Positions 44,746 to 52,753 of a stretch of DNA of 64,000 nucleotides are shown here, in pieces (position 1 is the stretch's first letter; each line of letters begins with the position of its first letter). Made by a program: the position numbers and the translations under genes. Origin of the DNA: Rubricella aquisinus (GTDB lineage: Bacteria; Pseudomonadota; Alphaproteobacteria; Rhodobacterales; Rhodobacteraceae); the NCBI RefSeq assembly GCF_014199445.1, contig NZ_JACIJS010000009.1, forward strand, positions 1 to 64,000, read 5' to 3'. The notes beneath the pieces were generated by a model. That model did not search any database, was not told the origin of the DNA, and saw nothing but the letters and a program-made list of their open reading frames with translations.

Positions 44746-45220
44746 ACTGAGGGTCGCCCGCATGGCGGATGCGGAGCCGATCAGCGCCCTGTTTGCCGCC
44801 TGTTACCCGACACTGATGGCCCCGGCTTATGCCCCGGATGTGCTCAGCGCGGCTTTGCCGAAGATGATCCACGCCAATCCCGTTCTGATCGCGTCGGGCC
44901 GCTTTTATGTGGTGGAGCAGGAGGGGCGGATCATTGGTGCGGGCGGTTGGGGGCCAGCGCCACCGTCGGGGGAAGATGTCCCCGTTCATATCCGTCATTT
45001 CGCGACCCATCCCGATGCGACGGGGCAGGGCGTTGGCGCCCTATGCCTCACGCGGTGTCAGGAGGACGCGCGGGCCGAAGGGCATCCTGCCTTGGGCTGC
45101 TTTTCGAGCCTGAATGCCGAAGGCTTCTACGCCCGGCATGGATTTCAGCGCGTGGCCGCGCGCGATATCCCGATTGGCGACGCGTCCTTTCCGGTGATCG
45201 AGATGCGCTGCCCGCTTTAG
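44735..45220 (+). CDS. GNAT family N-acetyltransferase
   Basis: 161 residues: ELRVARMADAEPISALF at the start, HFATHPDATGQGVGALCL with the acetyl-CoA-binding loop, then LNAEGFYARHGFQRV. Single GNAT domain, acceptor unknown. Coupled to the kef gene (11-base overlap). Confidence 0.9.
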   Translation: MKPELRVARMADAEPISALFAACYPTLMAPAYAPDVLSAALPKMIHANPVLIASGRFYVVEQEGRIIGAGGWGPAPPSGEDVPVHIRHFATHPDATGQGVGALCLTRCQEDARAEGHPALGCFSSLNAEGFYARHGFQRVAARDIPIGDASFPVIEMRCPL

Positions 45221-45272
45221 CCATTGCATGTCCGTGCCCCGGCCCCATATCGGGCAGGGAAAGGCAGGGCAC

Positions 45273-45914
45273 ATGAGCACAAGGATCATCACAAGAAACC
45301 GCGTCAGCCTGCGCTGGGCGGAGATGATCGCGCTGTTTGTCGGCACGCCCTTGGTGCTCGCTTTTCTGCTGCCGCCCACGATGATGTTCACGGTGCTGGG
45401 TGTGACGACCTTTGCCGGTATCGTTCTGTTGCACATCACGCCGGGCTTTTCATGGGCGGAGTTGAACCGGGGGCAATTCGATTGGCGGGCCTTAGCGCTG
45501 CTCGGCGCAAGCACGGTCGTGACCTCGGCCATTGCGGTGATGGTGCTGATGCCGGAGAACGCGCTCATCCTGCCGCGCACGCAAACCGGGCTGTGGCTGA
45601 TGATCATGCTGCTTTATCCGCTTGTCAGCGCGCTGCCGCAGGAGGTGATCTTTCGCCCGCTGTTTTTCCGCCGCTATGGCGATCTGATGCCCGCTGGCAG
45701 CCTGATCTGGGTGAACGCAGCACTCTTTTCACTGGCGCATCTGATGTATTGGGATGCGTTGGTGCTGGCGATGACGTTCTGCGGCGGGCTGGCGTTTGCA
45801 TGGGCCTATCATGTGCGCGGCTCGTTCTGGCTGGCAGTGGTGATGCACGCGGTAGCCGGGCAGATCGTGTTCACCAGCGGGCTGGGGCGGCTGTTTTATT
45901 CGGGGGCGGTTTAG
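45273..45914 (+). CDS. CPBP family intramembrane protein (CAAX-protease-like)
   Basis: 213 residues, about 7 hydrophobic segments. CPBP motifs: PQEVIFRPLFFRR (the EExxxR motif, with Gln for the first Glu), FSLAHLMYW (FxxxH) and MHAVAGQIVF. Integral inner-membrane metallopeptidase-like protein, substrate unknown. Starts 52 bases after the GNAT stop. Confidence 0.87.
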   Translation: MSTRIITRNRVSLRWAEMIALFVGTPLVLAFLLPPTMMFTVLGVTTFAGIVLLHITPGFSWAELNRGQFDWRALALLGASTVVTSAIAVMVLMPENALILPRTQTGLWLMIMLLYPLVSALPQEVIFRPLFFRRYGDLMPAGSLIWVNAALFSLAHLMYWDALVLAMTFCGGLAFAWAYHVRGSFWLAVVMHAVAGQIVFTSGLGRLFYSGAV

Positions 45915-46031
45915 CGCTCTCCCCTTGGCCCCGCTATCGTTGCGGCTGTTGGCACCCCACCCCTTGACACATCCGCCCCTGTGCGGTGTATCGGCGCGAG
46001 CCGTTTTGACCTGATCCCAAGGATGCCCGCC

Positions 46032-47804
46032 ATGCACCGTTACCGTTCTCACACCTGCGCCGATCTCACCAAGGAGAATGTGGGCGAGACTGTCCGCCTG
46101 TCGGGCTGGGTGCATCGGGTGCGCGATCATGGCGGCATCCTCTTTATCGACCTGCGCGACCATTATGGCATCACGCAAGTGCTGGCCGACCCGGACAGCC
46201 CGGCGTTCAAGGATGTGGAAAAGGTCCGCTCTGAATGGGTGATCCGCATTGATGGCACGGTGAAGGCACGGGATGCCGCACTCGTGAACCCGAAACTCCC
46301 CACTGGTGAGGTGGAGATTTTCGTGCGTGATCTGGAAGTGCTTGGCACCGCGGACGAATTGCCAATGCCGGTGTTCGGCGATCAGGACTACCCGGAGGAA
46401 ACGCGCCTGAAGTACCGTTTCCTCGATCTGCGTCGGGAGAAGCTGCATGACAACATCATGCTCCGCTCCCATGTTGTGCGCAGCTTGCGCAACCGGATGT
46501 GGGACACGGGCTTTACCGAATTCCAGACCCCGATCATCACCGCATCCAGCCCCGAAGGCGCGCGCGATTTTCTGGTGCCAAGCCGCCTGCATCCCGGCAA
46601 ATTCTACGCGCTGCCGCAGGCGCCGCAGCAATTTAAGCAGTTGATCATGGTCGGCGGCTTTGACCGCTATTTCCAGATTGCCCCCTGTTTCCGCGATGAG
46701 GACCCGCGCGCCGACCGCTCCCCGACCGATTTCTACCAGCTTGACGTCGAGATGAGCTTTGTCGAGCAGGAGGACGTGTTCAGCGCCGTGCAGCCGGTGA
46801 TCACCGGTCTGTTTGAGGAGTTCGGCAAAGGCCGCCGCGTGGATGCCGAATGGCCGCGCATTCCCTATAAAGAGGCGCTGGCCAAATACGGCTCCGACAA
46901 GCCGGACTTGCGCAACCCGATTGAGATGCAGGACGTGTCCGAACATTTCCGTGGCTCGGGCTTCGCGATTTTCGCGAAGCTGTTGGAGCAGGACGGAACA
47001 GAAGTTCGCGCGATCCCGGCCCCCACGGGCGGCAGCCGCAAATTCTGCGACCGGATGAACAAGTATGCCCAGCAGGAAGGGCTGCCCGGGATGGGGTATA
47101 TCTTCTGGCGCGACATGGACGGTCAGATGGACGCCGCAGGCCCGCTCGCCAAAAACATCGGGCCGGAGCGGACGGAGGCGATCCGCCAGCAGCTTGGGCT
47201 GGGGATTGGCGACGCCGCGTTCTTCCTCGGTGGCAAGCCGTCCGCGTTTGAGGGTGTCGCGGGGCGTGCGCGCAACGTGATCGGGGAGGAGTTGGGCCTC
47301 ACCGATAAGGACCGTTTCGCCTTTGCCTGGATCGTGGATTTCCCGATGTATGAGCGGGATGACGAGGGCAAGCTCGACTTTTCGCACAACCCGTTCTCCA
47401 TGCCACAAGGCGGGATGGACGCGCTCAATGGCGACCCGGAAGAGGTGCTTGGCTATCAGTATGATTTGGCCTGCAACGGCTATGAGCTGATCTCCGGCGC
47501 GATCCGAAACCATAAGCCTGAGATCATGTATAAGGCCTTTGAACTGGCGGGCTATCCGAATGAGGAAGTCGATAAGCGGTTCGGCGGCATGGTCAACGCG
47601 TTCAAATACGGCGCGCCGCCCCATGGTGGCTGTGCCGCCGGGATCGACCGGATCGTGATGCTTCTGGCCGATGAGGCGAATATCCGTGAGGTCATCATGT
47701 TCCCGATGAACCAGCGCGCCGAAGACCTGATGCTCGGCGGCCCGTCCGACCCGACGAATGAGCAATTGCGCGAATTGGGGCTGCGCGTCATTCCGCGTGA
47801 CTGA
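46032..47804 (+). CDS. aspS: Aspartate-tRNA ligase
   Basis: 590 residues from [13 protein letters not shown] at 46032 (AAGG about 9 bases upstream; ATG at 46023 is an alternative). OB-fold anticodon domain, class II core with motif 2 [20 protein letters not shown], the bacterial insertion domain, and motif 3 GIDRIVMLL. May also charge tRNA-Asn if the organism lacks asnS, not decidable here. 8-base overlap with the next gene. Confidence 0.97.
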   Translation: MHRYRSHTCADLTKENVGETVRLSGWVHRVRDHGGILFIDLRDHYGITQVLADPDSPAFKDVEKVRSEWVIRIDGTVKARDAALVNPKLPTGEVEIFVRDLEVLGTADELPMPVFGDQDYPEETRLKYRFLDLRREKLHDNIMLRSHVVRSLRNRMWDTGFTEFQTPIITASSPEGARDFLVPSRLHPGKFYALPQAPQQFKQLIMVGGFDRYFQIAPCFRDEDPRADRSPTDFYQLDVEMSFVEQEDVFSAVQPVITGLFEEFGKGRRVDAEWPRIPYKEALAKYGSDKPDLRNPIEMQDVSEHFRGSGFAIFAKLLEQDGTEVRAIPAPTGGSRKFCDRMNKYAQQEGLPGMGYIFWRDMDGQMDAAGPLAKNIGPERTEAIRQQLGLGIGDAAFFLGGKPSAFEGVAGRARNVIGEELGLTDKDRFAFAWIVDFPMYERDDEGKLDFSHNPFSMPQGGMDALNGDPEEVLGYQYDLACNGYELISGAIRNHKPEIMYKAFELAGYPNEEVDKRFGGMVNAFKYGAPPHGGCAAGIDRIVMLLADEANIREVIMFPMNQRAEDLMLGGPSDPTNEQLRELGLRVIPRD

Positions 47805-48288
47805 CCTGCCCTATGCCAGCGTGGTGCCCGTGTTTGATGGGTATCTGGCGCGGTTGGACGGCCTGATTGCCAGGGCAATGGGGCTGGAGGACGCGCGGCT
47901 CGCGCCCGATATGTTCGATCTTGAGGAACAGGCGCGCATCGCGGCGCAGTTTACCCTGCGCGTTGCCTGCCCCCTTGCCGGGCAGGCCGTGCCGCCCAGC
48001 CCGGATGATCTGCCCCTTGCCGATGTCGTGCGGGCGACGCGCGCCCAGCTTGGCTTGCTCACACCCCCGATGTTCGCTGATGCGGGCAACCGGCGCTACA
48101 GCGTAGAAGCGGGGCAGGGCATCCGAGACTTGGATGCGGAGACTTTCCTTCTGCAATTTGGCATTCCCAACATCCAGTTTCATATGGCGATGGTCTATGC
48201 CCTGTTGCGGTCCAAGGGCGTTGCGGTGGGCAAGGCCGATTTTGACGGCGTGCATGTTTACGAGGCTGGGTTCAGCTTCAGCGATTGA
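47797..48288 (+). CDS. DUF1993 family protein
   Basis: 163 residues from GTG at 47797, overlapping the aspS stop by 8 bases. Upstream codons of the same frame lie inside aspS. Contains [24 protein letters not shown] and [22 protein letters not shown], typical of DUF1993 (DinB-like four-helix fold). Function unknown. Confidence 0.85.
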   Translation: MTDLPYASVVPVFDGYLARLDGLIARAMGLEDARLAPDMFDLEEQARIAAQFTLRVACPLAGQAVPPSPDDLPLADVVRATRAQLGLLTPPMFADAGNRRYSVEAGQGIRDLDAETFLLQFGIPNIQFHMAMVYALLRSKGVAVGKADFDGVHVYEAGFSFSD

Positions 48289-48384
48289 CGTTTCCTGATT
48301 GGCGACAGTTTGGGTAGAAACCTGCGATTGATGCGCGTCATTCCCACCCCACATGCACTCCATCAACACAGATGGAGCATCCCC

Positions 48385-48966
48385 ATGACCACCCTTCTTA
48401 TCCAGTCCAGCGCGCGCACCGTTGGGTCCACCTCTCGTGATTTGTCCGCGCTGTTGGCAGAGCGGCTTGGCGCGCCGGTTGTCACCCGCGACGTTTCCGC
48501 AGGCCTTCCGATGGTCAGCGCCGATTGGATCGCCGCCAACGTGACAGAGGCCGACGCGCGGACCGATGCGCAAAAGGCCGAGCTTGCCCAGTCGGACGAA
48601 CTGATCGCGGAGGTGGAGGCCGCAGATACGCTCGTCATTGCCGTGCCGCTCTACAATTTCAGCATCCCCGCCAGCCTGAAATCTTGGATTGACCAGATCG
48701 CCCGCGCCCGCCGCACATTCCGCTATACCGAGAATGGGCCGGAGGGGCTGCTCAAGGGCAAGCGCGCCTTTCTCGTCGTCACCTCCGGCGGTGTGCCGGT
48801 CGATGCGCCGGTGGATTTCGCGACGCCCTATCTGCGCCATGTGCTGAGTTTTATCGGGATCACGGATGTGACCGTGATCGGCGCGGATCGACAGATGGCC
48901 AATCCCGATGCGGTTGACGCGGCGCGGGCGCAGATTGAGGCGCTCACCCGGTCTCAGGCTGCCTGA
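48385..48966 (+). CDS. azoR: FMN-dependent NADH azoreductase
   Basis: 193 residues, flavodoxin fold. FMN-site LLIQSSARTVGSTSRDLS, PLYNFSIPASLKSWIDQ, RTFRYTENGPEGLL and VVTSGG. Quinone/azo reduction by NADH. Starts 96 bases after the DUF1993 gene. Confidence 0.92.
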   Translation: MTTLLIQSSARTVGSTSRDLSALLAERLGAPVVTRDVSAGLPMVSADWIAANVTEADARTDAQKAELAQSDELIAEVEAADTLVIAVPLYNFSIPASLKSWIDQIARARRTFRYTENGPEGLLKGKRAFLVVTSGGVPVDAPVDFATPYLRHVLSFIGITDVTVIGADRQMANPDAVDAARAQIEALTRSQAA

Positions 48967-49024
48967 CCCCTTGAATCCCGCAGGGGCGGGGCCGACATTG
49001 TGGGAAGACTTGAAAGGACTTCCC

Positions 49025-49606
49025 ATGCCGCTGACCCCCCGCCCCGACGTGATCGACTTTCTGCTGACCCGCCGGTCGCGCCCCGCCAAAACGCTGACCG
49101 GGCCGGGGCCGGATCGTGAAACGGTGGAGGTGATCCTTCAGGCTGCCGCGCGCACCCCTGATCACGGCAAGCTGGAGCCATGGCGCTTCATCGTGCTGGA
49201 GGGCGCGGCCCTAACCCGGCTGGGCGCCCTGACCCGGCGGCGCGGGGTGGAGGCAGGGGTAGACCCTGACAAGCTTGACAAGCACGCCCATGGTTTTGAA
49301 GCCAATCCGCTCGTGATCGCGGTGATTGCCGCGCCGAAACCGTCAGACAAGATCCCCGAAGGCGAACAGATCCTGAGCGCGGGCGCGGCCTGTCTGGCCG
49401 CCCTCAACGCGGCCCTAGCCAGCGGTTGGGGTGCCAATTGGCTGACCGCATGGATGGCAACCGATCGTCCGTGGCTGCGGGAAGGGCTTGGGCTGGAGGA
49501 TCATGAAACCGTCGCGGGCTTCATCCATATCGGGACAGAGACGATCGCCCCGCCAGAACGCCCCCGCCCCGCCATGGCAGCGATCACGACCTGGGTTGAC
49601 GCATGA
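49025..49606 (+). CDS. Nitroreductase family protein, YdjA-like
   Basis: 193 residues: RRSRPAKTLTGPGPDRETV, AAARTPDHGKLEPWRFIVLE, GWGANWLTAWM and FIHIGTE with the FMN-binding residues of small YdjA-type nitroreductases. ATG at 49025 follows AAGGACTTCCC. Overlaps the EI24 gene by 4 bases. Confidence 0.9.
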   Translation: MPLTPRPDVIDFLLTRRSRPAKTLTGPGPDRETVEVILQAAARTPDHGKLEPWRFIVLEGAALTRLGALTRRRGVEAGVDPDKLDKHAHGFEANPLVIAVIAAPKPSDKIPEGEQILSAGAACLAALNAALASGWGANWLTAWMATDRPWLREGLGLEDHETVAGFIHIGTETIAPPERPRPAMAAITTWVDA

Positions 49607-50283
49607 TCTTTTCATCCTTGTCCAAGGCCATCGCACAGGCCACCGATCCCGCGTTTCGCGGGGTGTTTCTGAAGGCGCTCGGGATCACCATCGCGGTGCT
49701 GATCGGGGCGGTGATCGCGATTGGCTATCTGGTTGGCTCCCTTGGGGCGTTTACCTTGCCGTTCATCGGGGTGATTGATCCCGGTGCAACTGCCGGGATC
49801 GTGAGTGCGCTGCTGACGCTGTTGCTGTCGGTCTTTCTGATGCTGCCCGTGGCCAGCATCGTGATCGGCTTTTTCCTAGATGACATCGCCTCAGCGGTGG
49901 AGGAGCGGCATTATCCGAGCCTTCCTGCGGCGGCGCGCCTGTCGATTTCGGACTCGTTCGTGGATGCGCTGCGGTTTTTCGGCGTGGTCGTGGGGGCGAA
50001 TCTTGCGGCGTTGATCGTCTACCTGATTTTTCTGCCGCTTGCGCCGTTCATCTTTTACGGGCTGAACGGGTATCTTTTGGGCCGGGAGTATTTCCAGCTT
50101 GTCGCCCTGCGACGGTTGCCCCCGAAAGAGGTCGCCGCCCTGCGCCAGCGGAACAAGGGCGTGATCTGGGGCATGGGCGTGATGCTGGCGCTGCCGTTGT
50201 CGATCCCGTTTGCGGGTGTGCTTGTGCCATTGATCGGGGTGGCTGCGTTCACCCATCTGTTTCATCGGGTCGCGGCGCGTTAG
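49603..50283 (+). CDS. EI24 domain membrane protein, CysZ-like
   Basis: 226 residues, about 4-5 membrane helices (GITIAVLIGAVIAIGYL, LLTLLLSVFLMLPVASIVIGFF, FFGVVVGANLAALIVYL, GMGVMLALPLSIPFAGVLVPL). EI24/CysZ family; CysZ is a sulfate transporter, but the identification is only family-level. Ends the plus-strand run. Confidence 0.87.
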   Translation: MIFSSLSKAIAQATDPAFRGVFLKALGITIAVLIGAVIAIGYLVGSLGAFTLPFIGVIDPGATAGIVSALLTLLLSVFLMLPVASIVIGFFLDDIASAVEERHYPSLPAAARLSISDSFVDALRFFGVVVGANLAALIVYLIFLPLAPFIFYGLNGYLLGREYFQLVALRRLPPKEVAALRQRNKGVIWGMGVMLALPLSIPFAGVLVPLIGVAAFTHLFHRVAAR

Positions 50284-50473
50284 GGCGCTGTTTTTCGTCC
50301 ATGGTCCGGGGCAAAGCCGAAGGCGCCGGACCGCGCCCTCCCTCCCCCATGGGAGGGCGCATTTCCGCGTGTCGCCTCGCGTGAGCGGTGGAGGATGCAT
50401 CGCGATAAAGCGCACTGCTTTACGTCGGGAGCGCCCACCCGAGGGAGGGCGCGATCCGGCTCCCCACCCACAT

Positions 50474-50505
50474 AAAAAACCCCTCGCGCCGGGCAGCGGG
50501 AGGGG
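50474..50505 (-). terminator. Rho-independent terminator of the iron-binding protein gene
   Basis: On the minus strand CCCCTCCCG pairs with CGCGAGGGG around GCCC-type loop, followed by TTTTTT. Lies 25 bases after the gene's stop. A strong terminator and the clearest in the window. Confidence 0.9.
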
Positions 50506-50529
50506 TCAGGTGCTTGAATATGGGTCGGC

Positions 50530-51543
50530 TTACGGCCAGCCAACCTCGTTGAAGATCTGCTGCGCTTCACCGATATGCTCGGCCACTGCGGAGAGGTCCA
50601 CGTCGTCTGCCTTGAACAGGCCCATATAGGCCACGCTCGGGGACAGGCCGATGCCCGGCACCGCCGGATATTCGTCATTCCCGGCAGAGAAATACTGCTG
50701 CGCCTGATCAGAGGCGAGGTATTCAAGGAACTTGATCGCGTTCTCCCGGTTCGGCGCATGGGCTGCGACGCCCCCGCCGGACAGGTTCATATGCGCGCCG
50801 TTGCCCGCCTGATCGGGGAACACCCAGCCGATCATATCGAGGCTGTCGGACACGCCGGACACCTCACGGCGCACCGCGCGGCCGAAATAGTAGGTGTTGG
50901 ACATCGCGATGTCGCACTCACCGGACACAACGCCACGGATCTGGTCCGTGTCGCCACCCTGCGGGGCGCGGGCGAAGTTGGCATAGACGCCTTCGGCCCA
51001 GTCTTTCGCGGCCTCAGCGCCCAGATGCTCGATCATCGCGGCGAGGATGGTCTGGGAATAGACATTGGTGGAAGAGCGGATGCAGACCATGCCGCGATAT
51101 TGCGGATCGGCAAGGTCAGCATAGGTTTGCGGCGGGTTCGCAACATCGTTCTTGTCATAGAACAGGATGCGCGCACGCTGGGAGAAGCCGAACCACTGGT
51201 TGTCATCATCCTGAAGCTGCGCGGGGATGCGCGCCTCCAGCACGTCGCTGTCGATGGAGGACAGCACGCCCGCGTCTTTCGCGCGGGTCAGGCGGGAGGT
51301 GTCCACGGTCAACAGGATATCCGCCGGGGAGTTTGCACCCTCGGCCTGCATCCGGGCGATCAGTTCGTCCCCATTGCCTTCGATCCGGTTGATCTTGATC
51401 CCGGTCATTTCCTCGAAATCGGAATAGAGCCGCTCGTCGGTCTCATAGTGACGGGAGGAGTAGAGGTTCAACTCCTCAGCGAATGCGGGCGCGGCGATGG
51501 CGGCAACGCACAGCGTGGTCAGGGCAGTTTTGCGGTAGGACAT
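50530..51543 (-). CDS. Ferric iron ABC transporter substrate-binding protein
   Basis: 337 residues. Signal peptide (AAIAAPAFAEE), then LNLYSSRHYETDERLYSDF, LLTVDTSRLTRAKDAG, and YY in NTYYFGRAVRRE, the iron-binding tyrosines of FbpA/FutA/AfuA proteins. Periplasmic. No permease or ATPase gene is adjacent; strong terminator follows. Paired palindromes upstream suggest iron-responsive control. Confidence 0.93.
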   Translation of the reverse strand: MSYRKTALTTLCVAAIAAPAFAEELNLYSSRHYETDERLYSDFEEMTGIKINRIEGNGDELIARMQAEGANSPADILLTVDTSRLTRAKDAGVLSSIDSDVLEARIPAQLQDDDNQWFGFSQRARILFYDKNDVANPPQTYADLADPQYRGMVCIRSSTNVYSQTILAAMIEHLGAEAAKDWAEGVYANFARAPQGGDTDQIRGVVSGECDIAMSNTYYFGRAVRREVSGVSDSLDMIGWVFPDQAGNGAHMNLSGGGVAAHAPNRENAIKFLEYLASDQAQQYFSAGNDEYPAVPGIGLSPSVAYMGLFKADDVDLSAVAEHIGEAQQIFNEVGWP

Positions 51544-51571
51544 GGATCACTCCAAGCTGGTGAAATAATTT

Positions 51572-51588
51572 CCGACTGTATCAGTCGG
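51572..51588. promoter_or_regulatory. Palindrome CCGACTG-TAT-CAGTCGG, candidate operator 1
   Basis: Perfect 7-bp arms, 29 bases upstream of the iron-binding protein start. Preceded by AATTTC-like bases. Shape GACT-N5-AGTC. Half of a pair with 51633-51647. Confidence 0.5.
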
Positions 51589-51632
51589 GTACACATGTCG
51601 CGTACCTGATGGAAAAGATCAAGAATTAATTT

Positions 51633-51647
51633 CGAGTGTTTCACTCG
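51633..51647. promoter_or_regulatory. Palindrome CGAGTG-TTT-CACTCG, candidate operator 2
   Basis: Perfect 6-bp arms, preceded by TTAATTT and followed by GGG as in operator 1. About 90 bases upstream of the iron gene and 50 bases before selU, so it could serve either direction. Confidence 0.45.
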
Positions 51648-51697
51648 GGCTTTCTGTCGCACCTTTCCGCCGCTCTCCGGTCAGGGTATGAGAGCGC

Positions 51698-52753
51698 ATG
51701 AGTATCCCATTGCCATCGCTGACAAACCTGCCCGATCTGCCCTTTGACGAGGTGATCGACGTGCGCTCCCCTGCCGAATTCGCCGAAGATCACATTCCGG
51801 GCGCCGTGAACCTGCCGGTCCTGAGCAATGAGGAGCGGGCAGAGGTCGGCACCATCTATGTGCAGGACAGCCGATTCCGCGCGCGCAAGATCGGGGCCGC
51901 CCTCGTGGCGCGCAATGCCGCCGCCCATCTGCAAACCTATCTGGCGGATAAGCCCGGCGGCTATCGCCCGCTGGTCTATTGCTGGCGCGGGGGGCAGCGG
52001 TCGGGCAGTTTCGCGCTGATCCTGAGCCAGGTTGGCTGGCGCGCGGAAACGCTGGAGGGTGGATATCAGACCTATCGCCGGGCCGTGGTCGAACAGCTTT
52101 ATCACCAGCCCTTTCCCGCACGGATCGTGGTGCTGGACGGAAACACCGGCACCGCCAAGACCGACATGCTGGCGCATCTTGCCGCGCAGGGCGTTCAGGT
52201 GATCGACCTTGAAGGGCTCGCCAATCATCGCGGCTCCGTTTTTGGGGCGCGGGGCGGGCAACCGTCGCAAAAGATGTTTGAGGGGTATCTCGCGCAAGAG
52301 GTCGTCGCCCTTGATCCCACACGCCCGGTCGTGGTGGAGGCCGAATCGAGCAAAATCGGCGCGCTGTCCCTGCCGCCAACTCTGTGGAAAGCCATGGTCG
52401 ACGCCCCGCGCCTGCGGCTGAGCGCGCCGCTATCCGCGCGCGCGTCCTATCTGACGCGGGCCTATGCCGATATCGTCGCGGATGAGGCGCGGTTGCGGGA
52501 GGTTCTGGCGCGGCTGGTGCCGATGCACGGCCATGAGAAAATCCATGATTGGCAGCGGCTCGCCCAATCGGGTGCGTTTGAGGAGCTGGCCGCTGCATTG
52601 ATGGCCGAGCATTACGATCCCCGCTACGAAAAGCAGCGTGGGCGGATAGACGGGCGCGCGGAGGAGGTCATCACGCTGGACAGCCTGACCGACAGCGCGC
52701 TGGCCACTGCCGCCCCCGGCATCGCCGCGGCGGTAGTACGGATCAGCGGCTAG
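51698..52753 (+). CDS. selU: tRNA 2-selenouridine synthase
   Basis: 351 residues. N-terminal rhodanese domain with the active Cys in VYCWRGGQRSG; C-terminal P-loop domain with DGNTGTAKTDML. Replaces sulfur by selenium at the wobble 2-thiouridine using selenophosphate. Convergent with the selD-fusion gene, sharing CTAG as overlapping stops. Confidence 0.94.
   Translation: MSIPLPSLTNLPDLPFDEVIDVRSPAEFAEDHIPGAVNLPVLSNEERAEVGTIYVQDSRFRARKIGAALVARNAAAHLQTYLADKPGGYRPLVYCWRGGQRSGSFALILSQVGWRAETLEGGYQTYRRAVVEQLYHQPFPARIVVLDGNTGTAKTDMLAHLAAQGVQVIDLEGLANHRGSVFGARGGQPSQKMFEGYLAQEVVALDPTRPVVVEAESSKIGALSLPPTLWKAMVDAPRLRLSAPLSARASYLTRAYADIVADEARLREVLARLVPMHGHEKIHDWQRLAQSGAFEELAAALMAEHYDPRYEKQRGRIDGRAEEVITLDSLTDSALATAAPGIAAAVVRISG

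Noticed and set aside
45729-47765. Minus-strand open frame of 678 codons over aspS
   Set aside because: Antisense shadow of aspS; no domain.
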